A DNA stretch of 64,000 nt from Rhabdophis nuchalis (lineage: Eukaryota; Chordata; Lepidosauria; Squamata; Natricidae): the NCBI GenBank assembly GCA_039707465.1, contig CM077658.1, forward strand, positions 16,121,574 to 16,185,573. Direction: 5' to 3'. Each line of letters begins with the position of its first letter. Within the stretch, counting starts at the first letter, position 1. The position numbers were made by a program, and so were the translations under genes. Under the pieces are notes generated by a model that was given only the letters and a program-made list of their open reading frames with translations, was not told where the DNA came from and did not search any database. Below, in pieces: positions 34,443-45,628 of this stretch.

Positions 34443-35220
34443 GGAACAATCTCACATTCTGGATAAATGTTAAGTTATCTCACAAATGCTGTATTATATT
34501 TCCAAGCATTCCAAAATAATATAATTGTTCAACTGGTGAACTACAGATTTTTCTCAGTATGACACAGAACACTTAAATGTCAGGTCCTGACTCATGGTGT
34601 TTGGATGGTATTAAAAAAAATAACCTACCAATATGTTGTTTAAAACTGACAGCATTAAGTAAGAGATTGAAGGGGGGGGGGGGAGAACAGAAACATATAA
34701 TTAGGAGATAAGCCACTGAAAAAGTTCTCGGGCTGATAAGAGGTATAGGCTAAATTCTTCTGGCAAGCTACAGGTTCCCATCAGTATCAACAGAATGGTT
34801 GTAAGGTTCATATCTCTGCCACCAGTACGTTCTTCTACCTTTGCCAAATTTAAAGCTGAAAAGTTTGACATTGTGCCCTTAAAATTTCCTATGAACTGGA
34901 AATGGAGAATGGGCAAGTAGACTGCTGCCTTCTGTCTGCCTGGACTGTACCTCCTGCTACAGCCAGGAATTTTTTTTTAAAAAAAATGTTACCCAACAGA
35001 AAAGAGAATGGGATAAGTCTGAAAGAGATAAGTGGGGGAGAAGGGAGAGAGAAGGAGAATTGATATGTCTCTTCCCTCTATCTGGCATCGTGTGAATCTT
35101 CAGCACTCTTAAGTCCTGCTCAGTTATGCTTGGTGTCTTGCCATGAAAGTAGAGTTCATCTCCAAGGCATTTTCTCAGACCCACTTAAACACAAGCTTCT
35201 TTCATCAATTATTAAGTTAT
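34443..35220. other. Unique sequence, no gene recognised
   Basis: A poly-G run at about 34673-34682 and an A/T run at about 34970-34987. No coding exon supported. Confidence 0.55.
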
Positions 35221-35228
35221 TAAGTTGT

Positions 35229-35339
35229 GGGGAAGGGAAGGGAAGGGAAGGAAAGGAAAGGAGAAAGGAGAAAGGAGAAAGGAGAAAGGAGAAAGGAGAA
35301 AGGAGAAAGGAAAGGAAAGGAAAGGAAAGGAAAAGAAGA
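35229..35339. repeat. (GGGAA)n/(GGAGAAA)n/(GGAAA)n microsatellite
   Basis: Starts as GGGAA units, becomes a seven-base AAAGGAG unit repeated about seven times, then GGAAA units. Confidence 0.95.
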
Positions 35340-35533
35340 AGACGGCTTGCAACTTTTACACAAGGTAGTTAGGAGGGGGAAAAACCCAACCAGTTGCTCT
35401 GCTCAGTTTTCTGTTTAAAAAGAAAAAGAAAAGAAATAAGCCGGATTTTGTCTTTCAGTCTTTTGGCAGTTCAGCTGTCGAGTGAATTAACAAAATGAGT
35501 CCAAACTATACTAATGTTTAACAGCTTTTTAAT

Positions 35534-35539
35534 TTTATT
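35534..35539 (-). terminator. Possible polyadenylation signal AATAAA (minus strand)
   Basis: Plus-strand TTTATT reads AATAAA on the minus strand, inside the sequence ctaataaaattaaaaagc. It lies at the low-coordinate end of the repeat-poor tract downstream of ZNF536. The hexamer is common by chance in AT-rich DNA. Confidence 0.25.
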
Positions 35540-36696
35540 AGCAACACCAAGATAAATTATTGAAGCATTGTTTTTAGTATTGTTTTACATTCCATTCAGA
35601 AATGACCTAACTTGGAACTCCATATACATTTAAAGATAAAGTGTGACACTTATTCAGAAAGCAACAATTATTAAAACTTACATGCCTTCATTACCAAGAA
35701 ACCTTAATATATTTTCTAATTACTTCCAACAATACTCTATTTCAAAGCACATGATAACCCAGCAGAAGTTTACACATTTCACTTCAATCACAGGTTTTAA
35801 ACTGTGGCTGTCAGTGTGTTATGCATTGAATTTCACTGTCATTTCTTGACGAAGGAAAAAAAAATAACAATAATCCAGTACTCAACATATTAAACTGGAA
35901 GCATTTCTCAAAAGAATATGAAAAAAGATAACTACAATCATTTTTCCCCCTCCTAAAGTATTACAAAATTTGAAACTAGTTCAAACTGAAGTAGAAATGA
36001 CAATAAATAACCTTTTAAAAAGGAAGGAAACTTTTCACTTGTATGGAAATCCATACTTCTAAACTCATATGCCTACATTACAGAACATATACAAACCCTT
36101 TCATTTCGTATTGCTGCAATTACATGTTATAGTGAACACACATTATAATTCCTACTGACAAATATATAGAAATTCCTCTTTGATTTAAAGAGTTAACAGA
36201 GCAACAGGTATAATTTACACTTGTGCCAAGTGACATGATAATTTAGGAACAAGAAGGGGAAGAGGGGAAAAAAAGCAGCAATTCAGAAATGCAACAAGAT
36301 TACACATTTTTACAAGAATAAAAGGAAATCCAAAATAGCTGTTCTTATTTTTTTTTATAAAAAAAAGTTATTGGGGTCTCTATATGACATAAAAATTCAG
36401 ATCGAAACAATGACATAGGACTGTTTTATAATGTTGAATGACTGCCATTCCAGTCTCACTCCACATATCGGAATATCCTACTGCTTTCAATAAGTATTAC
36501 ACATGAATAGTTTTCTGCTAGATTAGTGTCTACAACTTTATGCTATTTGTGGTTTAAGCAGGATAACAATTTAAGTTATACAAAACCATGGTTTGAATAC
36601 AGTACTGTAAATACCTATAGTTGTATTGCAACTAAAAGAACAATGAATTGGGTCAAAGTCTAATGTTTCTCAGTTTTTGGTACACTTGGATTAGAC

Positions 36697-36797
36697 CAGG
36701 GGTGTCCAACTTCAGCAACTTTTAAGACCTGTGGACTTCAGCTTCCAGAATGGTTGAAGTCCACAAGGCTTAAGGTTGCCAAGATTGGACTCCCCTG
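36697..36797. mobile_element. Palindromic hAT-like MITE
   Basis: Starts CAGGGGTGTCCAACTTCAGC and ends GGACTCCCCTG. The arms are imperfect complements around TTCCAGAATGG. Flanks GATTAGAC and GAATGGAG match only 5/8, so the insertion is old or the ends are eroded. Confidence 0.8.
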
Positions 36798-37716
36798 GAA
36801 TGGAGATATCATCTGTCCCATATTTTGAAGAACTGGACCTGATCATGCTTTGAAAGACTATAGCAGAATTATCTAGAATGCTAAAAACAAATTATTGTTG
36901 CTGAATTGTCTGAAATACAATCTCATTTAACTGTAAAAAACAAATCTTCCAAAACTAAAGTTTCATTATCTCATAGCTGCAATTTGAATTACACATAGAT
37001 GCTTGAGTTTGTAGTCTTAAGACATTGAATATTTTGGTCATAATAATTCCCCAAGAAATCAGATTACACCTACTGCACTATATTCTTATCTACCTCTGTG
37101 TTGGAGCACAGTCTTCAAATTGAGTGGCATATAAAAGAATACTAGAAGCTGTTTTGTCTGTGCATAGAACTGGATGCAATGGAGTTGTTACATTTCTATC
37201 TAGAAGTGACTACAGCTTGAGTGTGCTTGAAAGTGAAAGGCACAAAGACTGTTATTGAATGAGTGCTCTGGAAGTACAGAAATTGTTTTGATCAAAACAC
37301 CATCATTTACTACAAGATTGGATCCTCCAATCTTGGATCCTCCCTTTATGTAATTGTTCCTTTTTCTGCAGTTCAAATGACTTCAACAAATGAGCTCCTA
37401 CATTTACACTATGATGAGATGGAACCTGATTCTCACTTCTTGCCCCTTACTCTCATTCTAAATAACTACAGAGTAACGACAATGTTAAGAGTTGCTTATT
37501 TTGCATGAAAGATGCGTATCAGTATCTGGGACAAAAAAAAAAAATCACTGGATTTTCCAGCGAACTTCCCAGTTCTGAATTGGGAAAAGCAGAGGAGCCT
37601 TTGACCATAGCCAAACATTCTAACGTTAATATTTGTTGGAAGACTCATTGCACTCTAACAAAAAAAATGTAATTAATGTTGAAGAATGGTGAGGTCAATA
37701 TTGCAAGTGTCCCCGG

Positions 37717-37853
37717 CAGTGGTAGGATTCAGCCGGTTTGCACCACTTCGGGAGAACCGGTTGTTAACTTTCTGAGCAGTTTGGTGAACTGGTTGTTGGA
37801 AGAAATCATTACGGCAGAGAACCGGTTGTTAATTTATTTGAATCCCACCACTG
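37717..37853. mobile_element. hAT-like MITE, internally deleted copy
   Basis: Ends CAGTGGTAGGATTCAGCC and TTTGAATCCCACCACTG. Flanks GTCCCCGG (37709-37716) and GTCCCCAG (37854-37861) match 7/8. It has the same left 80 bases and right 45 bases as 30217-30582 but lacks about 230 internal bases. Confidence 0.9.
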
Positions 37854-38012
37854 GTCCCCAGATGAAAACTTGGCTTCTCTGCTAGGAAGTCACTGTTGAT
37901 TCCGACAGTAGCTTTTTGAGCCAAAAATGTGCAGCAAAAAGGAAAGTAACATAAACAAAGGCTAAATGTCAACAGTGTTTGCAGACTTACTGACACCATC
38001 CATTTGTTTGTA

Positions 38013-39088
38013 CTGAAATGACTAGTGAACCATTTGGCAAATGCTGCGCTAGGCACAGATCGGCCCTTTTATCCAGGAGTGCAAACTTCATTGGGCTGTT
38101 GGCATTCGACTTAATTAAAAAAGGAGGGAAGGCGATCTGAGCTTGGTGGGATATTGCCACGCAAATAGCAATGCATTATCTACAACAGCAGCTGAAGGCC
38201 CAAGACTTGGAGCCAACGTTTGGTCTCTGTTGACCTAGACCAACGCGAGGAGCCACTTTGTGAGGAGGAAAAGAGACTTGCGTCAGAAGGAGGACCTCAA
38301 GGAGTTGGCTAAGAGTCAAGGGCATCATCGAAATCTCTCCCAATGGTGAATAGTTCTGCAAAAATAAGGGTGCCTCTTAGAAGATGGGAAATATATGTAT
38401 GAGTGTGTATGTGTACACTCAAAAGTGATAGATCATACACGGTTGTTTCCCCAGGGGGACATTTATCCAGCATTATACACCGAGAGTGATATTTGGATCA
38501 CAAAATTGCCTACCTGTTAGATATGCATGCTGAAGGCACAAATCTCTTTCTTGGGGAAAAATGATTTTTTGGGGGGGTGAATCTATGCTTGCTGTTTTTA
38601 AAAAAAAAAACTCATGTAAAATATTCCTAAAATAAATTGGTTGGAGGGCAGTTTAAGCATGATACCTTATTCAGTAATAAGAGTATGGATTTTATTGAAT
38701 CATGCCCTCTCCCTCGAGTGTTATACTAAGATCTGAAATCATACGAACTTGCTCAATAGTCCTTTACTAATTCTTCTTGTGGCTTAAATTTAACATGAAA
38801 ATCTATATACCATACGATGCCCTTGCAAACAGCATTCCACTTTTGGAAAGAGTGGAATGCTGGAATCAAGTTTTGGGAGAAACGGAAGAATCAGAAGACG
38901 GGGAGGAAAGTAAGGCAGACAAAAATAATCTAATTGTCTAAAAAGGCACATCAGGTTTGGGTTGTTAGTCAGTAGGTGGTAAAAGCAGATTGTGACATTA
39001 GCTGCAGATTTCTAGAGGCAGAGCAACCTCAGGGATGGAACAGGGACATCTCTCACAAGCATTAATCTATAATAAATTGGGGTATCCA
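38013..39088. other. Unique sequence, no gene recognised
   Basis: Includes a local inverted match, GCATTCCACTTTTGG and AAAGAGTGGAATGC, near 38830-38862. No coding exon supported. Confidence 0.5.
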
Positions 39089-39507
39089 CAGGGGTGAGCT
39101 TCAAAAATTGCAGCAATGGGTTCGCTGCCCCATTGCTGGGTGGGCGTAGCCATGGTGGGCATGAATGGTCAGCCTCCTACACCATGATGGCAGGGGAGTG
39201 TTTTTCACCCTCCCTAGTCTCCAGAGGCTTTCCTCGAGCCTCTGGGAGGGCAAAAACGGATCCCCCAGGCTCTGGAGGCCAGAAACAGGCCCATTTCCAG
39301 ACTTCCAGAACCAGTAGGTCCATTTTCTGCCCTCTCCGAGCTTCCACACAGGCCTTGAATTTACCTGGCATGATGAACAGGCTGTGTGGAGACTCCGGGG
39401 AGGGGCAGGATGGGTGTGACCAGCCAGGGGTGGCATTTGGAGGTTTGCTAAACTGGGCAGAATCCTAGCTAGAGGATCGCCCCAAACCCCAGCAGCCCAC
39501 CCCTATA
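39089..39507. mobile_element. hAT-like non-autonomous element, GC-rich family
   Basis: Starts CAGGGGTGAGCTTCAAAAAT and ends near CAGCCCACCCCTATA. Flanks GGTATCCA (39081-39088) and GGTATCCC (39508-39515) match 7/8. Homologous to 23149-23590 in the same orientation. Confidence 0.8.
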
Positions 39508-39562
39508 GGTATCCCTATTTCTACAGTATTCAATTTTTGGTGCACTGCTACTAATATTGTAT

Positions 39563-39829
39563 CAGAGGTGGGTTGCTTCCATTTCGGCCAAACTGGTGGT
39601 GGTATTTTGGGCTGGGTTGCAGAACTGACAGAGACCCAGGCTGGCCATGCCCCCAAACCGGTCCTAGTCGCCGCTGCCATTGCCAGCATGTTTTTTAGTA
39701 GTGAGTGTGCATGCACAGTTCCCGTGCACGTGCGAAGAACAATTTACATTAAACAGTGCAAATGTGCACAGCGCACGCAAAGCGCACATGAAACAAATTG
39801 GTAGTAAAACTGGGAGCAATCCACCTCTG
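39563..39829. mobile_element. hAT-like MITE
   Basis: Starts CAGAGGTGGGTTGCTTCC and ends GGGAGCAATCCACCTCTG. Flanks TATTGTAT and TATTTTAT match 7/8. Confidence 0.85.
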
Positions 39830-39837
39830 TATTTTAT

Positions 39838-40796
39838 ACATACCCTTTCTAAGAAAAATCTATAAGGTACAATATGTCTAATTCTCAAGGAAACAAAGGA
39901 TCTATTTAGTTTGTGCTAGCCAACACCAAATGCTGTGAAATAAGATTCATGAAGACCAAAATGTTTAGACTCATCTCCCCCCTCCCCTTCCTTGGAAACA
40001 CAATTTTGAATGCCAAGTCATAATATTAATTAAAATAATAAGTTGTCAGCAGATACTGAATGAAATACACAAGACTCCTGCTTGGTGTGATAAGAGTGCT
40101 ACCTATGAAAGAGGAGCAATAATATCTAGTAAAACCACAAAGTTGTCATTGTATGAAGTAAAATGTGTCCTAAAACAAATGGTTTACTATTCTATTGTTA
40201 AGAAAGTCAAATCTTGAGGAATCAAACTATGGTTCCAAAAAATTAGAGAAATGTTGACCCTTGGAAGTGAGCATCGATGGCTAATTCAGAAAAATCATAG
40301 GTTATTTTACAAATAGCCCCAACTGTAACTGAAAGTTTGGAAAAAAACAGCAAATTCAAAAGTCAGGCAAGAATTTGATTGCTTCTCTAAAATAAGTGTG
40401 GTCAAAGAGAAATCCTTGACTTTATAAAGCTGTAACTAAATTTATTTTGGTGCTACCTAGAGGCAAACCAGTATTAATGGCACTATCTACCAATCTGAAT
40501 ACTTTTTGAAGAGATCAATTCAACAGCAGTCTATGGTTTCATAAAAGTGTGCCTATTTTACAGCAACAAAATGTTCTCTAAGAAAAGTTTAATTTTATAA
40601 TTGCAGGATTAAATCTAAATCTTTAGGGAAGATCAAAACCTTTTATTTTCTTATTAAAGCCTTATTTGTAGCAGTGGTTAAAGAAACTTCAAACAACCAA
40701 AGCCCTTGGGGGGGGAAAGAAACCCAGATTGATATAGAATACAGTTCTCTGTCAAACAATGAACTGGTACTTGATATTTGGATACTTCTCTTTTTA
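39838..40796. other. Unique AT-rich sequence, no gene recognised
   Basis: No recognised repeat and no coding exon. Confidence 0.55.
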
Positions 40797-40858
40797 ACAG
40801 AATAACGGAGTTGGAAGAGACCTTGGAGGTCTTCTAGTCCAACCCCCTTCTCATGAAA
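40797..40858 (-). mobile_element. CR1 3' end scrap
   Basis: Plus-strand AACGGAGTTGGAAGAGACCT with TGGAGGTCTTCTAGTCCAAC, the reversed CR1 terminus. Confidence 0.85.
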
Positions 40859-41049
40859 GATTCTTGATTTGAGAGGTTTCCATGCATAGAGCTGCACATA
40901 CCAAGTCTCACTGCTTCTAGATGTTTGTATGATATTGACAGATAATTGGAGAAGTTTCCTAACAAGAAAAGGTCAGAGGACACAATTACTCCAATTACCT
41001 GTATCCTCCTCTCTGTGTTTCTGCTAATTCCTTAAATATGTTTTGAACA

Positions 41050-41215
41050 GGAAGGGATCTTGAAGGTCTTCTAGTCCAATCCCCTATGAAATCCTACATC
41101 ATTTCAGATAAGTGGCTGTCCAGTCTCTTCTTAAATATCTCCAACAATGAAGCACTCCCAATTTCTGAAGGCAAGCTGTTCCATTGAAATGATGGTAGTG
41201 TTGTGAACTGGAGAA
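41050..41215 (-). mobile_element. CR1-like LINE 3' fragment
   Basis: Plus-strand GAAGGGATCTTGAAGGTCTT, then CAGTCTCTTCTTAAATATCT and TTCTGAAGGCAAGCTGTTCC, the reverse of the CR1 C-terminal coding end. It stops at the hairpin beginning at 41222. Confidence 0.87.
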
Positions 41216-41221
41216 ATGATG

Positions 41222-41254
41222 TCTACTAAACATCATAATCTGATGTTTAGTAGA
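41222..41254. repeat. Perfect 14-bp inverted repeat (hairpin)
   Basis: Arms TCTACTAAACATCA (41222-41235) and TGATGTTTAGTAGA (41241-41254) with loop TAATC, lying just after a truncated CR1. Confidence 0.85.
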
Positions 41255-43501
41255 TCTGAGAAGGTGGTTCACAGTCTCTCGCCTCTCATATCTTTGCACA
41301 CAAAGCACACACACAGGTAAACGCACACCCTATTTTGTTTATCATAAAGTATCTTTCAATTAAGATGCATTCCTTACAACCAGCTTTGGGTCAATAGAAG
41401 CATTATCCTGTATGCTAATGTGAGTTTCAGGATAGGTGGAATTCCTACAGTGACCTGTCTATCTCCAACTCAAAATAAACTTTTGCTTTAGGTTCATTTC
41501 ATGAAATGTAAAACCAAATCAAACAAAACGGAAAGTTAGCCCACTGGATTGCACACTAAACTATTGCTGGCTACTTCAACAATTTATGTGAAGCATAACT
41601 GAATGAAAGCATAGATTCCTTGGGCCATTAATGACCCTGATGTATGATGTTGAGCTGAAAATAAATAAGACACAAGTGTGTGTGTGTGTGTGTGTGTGTG
41701 TCTGTGTGTGTCTGTGTCTGTGTGTCTGTGGTGTACAGGTCTGGGTCAACTGCCCTTTTACAATGTAATATATAACTAAACCGTAGTTAGTTTAATGAAA
41801 GATACTGGAACCAAACCCATCGTTATGTCAATGAAGACTCAATCATCAAAGCCTAAAGTGTCTAAAGACTGAGACATGTCAACTGGACCAAACGTTTTAA
41901 ACCTGAGATGTTTCATTGCATCCCCTTTGGCCTGGATGATTGAGCCTTTGTTGACATGTTGCAACCCATTTTGGGAAGAAACCCCTGAAGTTGGTATGGC
42001 AAGCATTGGTACATGCCAACCATTCTCTGATGCTCTGCCTAACTAATTTTGCTCTGACTGATGAAGTTGCTTGGAGGAGCAATTTATTATTGTTCTGAAC
42101 TTTCTGCTGATGCCCATGGAACCAGCAAACATATGATATGATTTTAGCCTCCGAAAATGTACAGATAAAACTTGAATGCTGAAAGCAGGGAAACAACTGA
42201 CTATTATGTAAACTAGTAACCATTATTATCTGAGTTAGGAGTCAAAGGATGATGTGATTGAGGGATGACCCTATTTCTCTAAATAGAGTATGAATAAGGA
42301 TAGTATTCTAACTGATTGTTCCACCATTGCATTCACATTAATTGAATCATATATACTTAAAACTCATAGGGCCAATGAAGAGTACACATAATTGGAGGAA
42401 CAAGGTGAAATAAATGTGAGACATTCCCCAATTGTTATCCCAACTTAAATAAATGAATGCCCCTATTCTATAAAATGAGTTTCATAATCAGGAACATTTT
42501 AATTCACCAACTAGAAATGAGCAGAAACATTATTTAATAAGACCTCTATTTTATAACCTGAGACTCCAAATAATTGTGTGCCCCATCCCAAAGTGTTGGG
42601 TATGAGCTCCAAACTCAAAATTGTATTTATAATATCACCAAAAGAGAAGTCATTAATTATATTAACTATATTTAATTTGAACTAAATTTAGAAGTGAATT
42701 GAACTAAAGCAATTTAATTAATTCAATTTTTTGTCCAAATTCTTCGCTCTACTCTTTTTATTTATTTATTTTCAACCCAACAGTATGTCAGAAGTAAACT
42801 AAGTAAAGGAACTATCTGTCCATCTGTCCATCCATTAGCAGAAGTGTAACAAAACCAGACCAGATTTGGTGTGGAGAGAGAGGTTGCTCAAGAGAAAGAT
42901 TGAAAGAAAGTTAAAAAAAAAATCCAGAAAACATTTTCTCCAACACTTCCCTATTGAAAAAACAGTTGGGTAAGGGCTCATAATGTTGCCTTTTGCTCTA
43001 CTCTAAGACTACTTTGCCCTTCCTTCCTGGTCATGTGACTGCGAATAGAACTGCTTTTAACAGGCTGGGGAAAAAATGGGCAGACGTTGTTAAATCTATT
43101 TTCAAATTTCTACAATATATACCCTTTCCATCTAACAAGTATTCAAGCCAACTAATATTTCTTCACAAGTCGGTTGTGAAAAGATGGCTGACCTTTATTA
43201 TGGGTAAGAAAAACACCTTTTTTCCCCTTTGAATGCTCTGTGTTTCCACAGGGTAAGAACCTGTGACAGATCCCATGTTTCTTAGCAGCAGATACAAAGC
43301 AAGAAAAACACAGGGTGAATACCCATCATTGATCTACTGAACTGTGAAGTAATATTGAGTTTCGTCTACACTGTATTTGAAGACAATGGGATCTAGGTTA
43401 GCTATAAAGAGAGGCAATAAGGATCACATTAGCATCCCATTGGCCAAGAAGCTGATTGAATTGGGGCTGAAAAGAATGTGGATGAAAATATTTGCTTAGT
43501 T
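41255..43501. other. Unique sequence with a (GT)n run, no gene recognised
   Basis: A (GT)n/(GTCT) microsatellite occupies about 41678-41731. The rest is AT-rich unique sequence without supported exons. Confidence 0.55.
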
Positions 43502-43568
43502 TATTTGCTTAGCCGTCCTGGGTCCTTTGCGGAGAAGGGCGGGATATAAATGTGATTAAAATAAAAAT
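43502..43568 (+). mobile_element. L2-like LINE 3' end
   Basis: TTTGCGGAGAAGGGCGGGAT followed by ATAAATGTGATTAAAATAAA, matching the end of the copy at 59322-59765. Confidence 0.8.
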
Positions 43569-43754
43569 TTTAGTGACATCTGATATTAGTTCTTCTCTTA
43601 GCAGCTTCCAAGCGATTGGCTTCTTCAAACTTTCTAAACTCAAGCAGCAGTAATTTTCTCTTCTGCCTCCCACCCTCTGACCCAGGTTGGTTTACACTTA
43701 AATGATACCTTAGCTGCAAATCTAACAGCATGTTCTGAATTAATACCCATTGAG

Positions 43755-43874
43755 CAAGGGTCTCCAACCTTTGCAACTTTAAGTCTGAAGGACTTCAGCT
43801 CCAGCTTTGCTGGCTGGAGAAGTCTGGGAGCTGAAGTCCTTCAGACTTAAAGTTGCAAAGGTTGGAGACCCCTG
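43755..43874. mobile_element. Palindromic hAT-like MITE
   Basis: Nearly perfect hairpin: CAAGGGTCTCCAACCTTTGC ... GCAAAGGTTGGAGACCCCTG around GCTTTGCTGGC. Perfect 8-bp duplication CCATTGAG at 43747-43754 and 43875-43882. Confidence 0.93.
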
Positions 43875-43882
43875 CCATTGAG

Positions 43883-45205
43883 GGTTCATCCCTTATTACT
43901 GTTGTTTACAGGTGCCCTTAAAGGAAGCATGCATTTGGAGCACTAAACATCACAAAACACCAGCCAGCAAATATTTTCTGGTTTCTCTCAGGAAATCCCA
44001 TCAATCTGCTTCTCTATGATCAGACCAAACAATAATCCTATCCAGAGAGCAGCTGAAAAATATATAGAGAGGAGGAAGAGGAGGGAAAAGGATATTCTAC
44101 TTCAATGGGAGCTAAGATTAAACTTTGCCCTGAAATTAGCAACTCGGAAAGTTCCTATTTTAGTTTCTTTGGGCAGGCCCCTTTTTTTAGAATGATGAGG
44201 CAGAATAGCTATTAAAAGGAGAGAAAGTGGGGCTTTTAATTTGCATAACATTAACAGCTGTCAATATTTTTCAGACTGTCAGAAATCCCACAGTGGGCAT
44301 TTTTCTCCTACCCTCACCCCCTTTAAAAAAACAAAGAATTTGGAAAATATTCTTTGCTCTGCATAGTTATGTATTCTGGGTTTAGAATGGCAAATATGAT
44401 CGGTTCCGAGTTCCCAGAATACAACACATTATCAGTCCATGCAATGTGTAGCTTCAGCTAATTCTTGAAACTATATATATATCTATGACCTGATGCCTTA
44501 AATGTCAAGAATCCAGAAGCTCATATTTTTTGCTTTCTCTCTCTCCTTTTAAATCAAAAATAATTCCCGTGGGTGAATTTGAACACATCCTTCAGATGGC
44601 TTGCCAGATATATAGCAAAGGACTGGTTCTGGTGCCTCATTTGATCTATTTATTCTTCTAAGTGGAAAATAAAGAATCAGAGAGGGGGAAACCAATTTGA
44701 AACCTCTCCTGCATTGATTCAATTCTAATTCCATTTTTTTAAATTTTCACCATGGAGGCCTCTCCCTTGATGGAATAACTTCCAATTTAGGAACTCAATA
44801 GGGTCTCATTTTTGGAACTAACACCATGATATATTTTTGAGTTATGCAGTTTGAAGGGTGTGGATTGTGAGGAATGGCATGTTGCTTCTCCAACAGTCCA
44901 TAGTATTTGTAAGCTGCTTACTCTTGTTTTACTCATTGAGGCTCATTAGATGAATTTAAGACTGTGTGCTTTAGTTTTGTTAAGACTTTTTCTTCTTGGT
45001 GCTGTGCTATCAGGATTTATTTTGGATCTGACAAACTGAAGCATTTCAGTGCATGCGCAGCTGGTCTTCAAAGCATTCCTTTCATGATAGAAGGAGTGGT
45101 ACCCATTTAGCAAAACTATGAATGCATTTATATGCTCCCCACCCATATCCAAACTGGAGCTGGAACATCAGATTATCACTTGCTTTGGGGTGACAATCGC
45201 CTTTA
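43883..45205. other. Unique sequence, no gene recognised
   Basis: Repeat-poor. A TAATTTGCATAACATTAACA stretch near 44237 and its surroundings (about 44200-44480) may be conserved non-coding sequence. Confidence 0.5.
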
Positions 45206-45214
45206 ACTATTCTG

Positions 45215-45628
45215 GAGACTAAGACATATGAAGAACGGCTGCAGGAGCTGGGTATGTCTAGTTTGATGAAGAGAAGGACCAGGGGAGACATGATAGCAGT
45301 GTTCCGATATCTCAGAGGGTGCCACAAAGAAGAGGGAGTCAAACTTTTCTCCAAGGCACCTGGGGGCAGGACAAGGAGCAATGGGTGGAAACTAACCAAG
45401 GAGAGAAGCAACTTAGAACTAAGGAGAAATTTCCTGACAGTTAGAACAATTAACCTCTGGAACAGCTTGCCTCCAGCAGTTGTGAATGCCCCAACCCTGG
45501 AAGTCTTTAAAAAGATGTTAGACAGCCATTTGTCTGAAATGGTATAAGGTTCCTGCCCACGCAGGGGGTTGGACTAGAAGACCTACAAGGTCCCTTCCAA
45601 CTCTGCTATTGTATTGTATTGTATTCTT
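45215..45628 (+). mobile_element. CR1-like LINE 3' fragment with (ATTGT) tail
   Basis: A 97-codon open stretch encodes MSSLMKRRTRGDMIAVFRYL through TINLWNSLPPAVVNAPTLEV, the reverse-transcriptase C-terminus. The 3' end GGTTGGACTAGAAGACCTAC and a short ATTGT tail follow. 5' truncated, dead. Confidence 0.93.

Larger units (their letters stand above)
35520..38012 (-). other. Candidate ZNF536 3' UTR / alternative terminal exon (hypothetical)
   Basis: An AT-rich tract that is nearly repeat-free apart from two small MITEs (36697-36797, 37717-37853). On the minus strand a possible acceptor, catttcag, ends at 38013. Splicing the donor at the end of the 46694-48267 exon to this site would replace GKF by about eight residues before a TAA at 37987-37989. 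A minus-strand AATAAA lies at 35534-35539, which would give a UTR of about 2.4 kb. The polypyrimidine tract is weak and I have no transcript evidence, so this is inference. Confidence 0.25.

Noticed and set aside
34874..34916. Possible small peptide near the end of the frame at 34701-34916
   Set aside because: No initiation, splice or domain evidence; composition is like the flanks.
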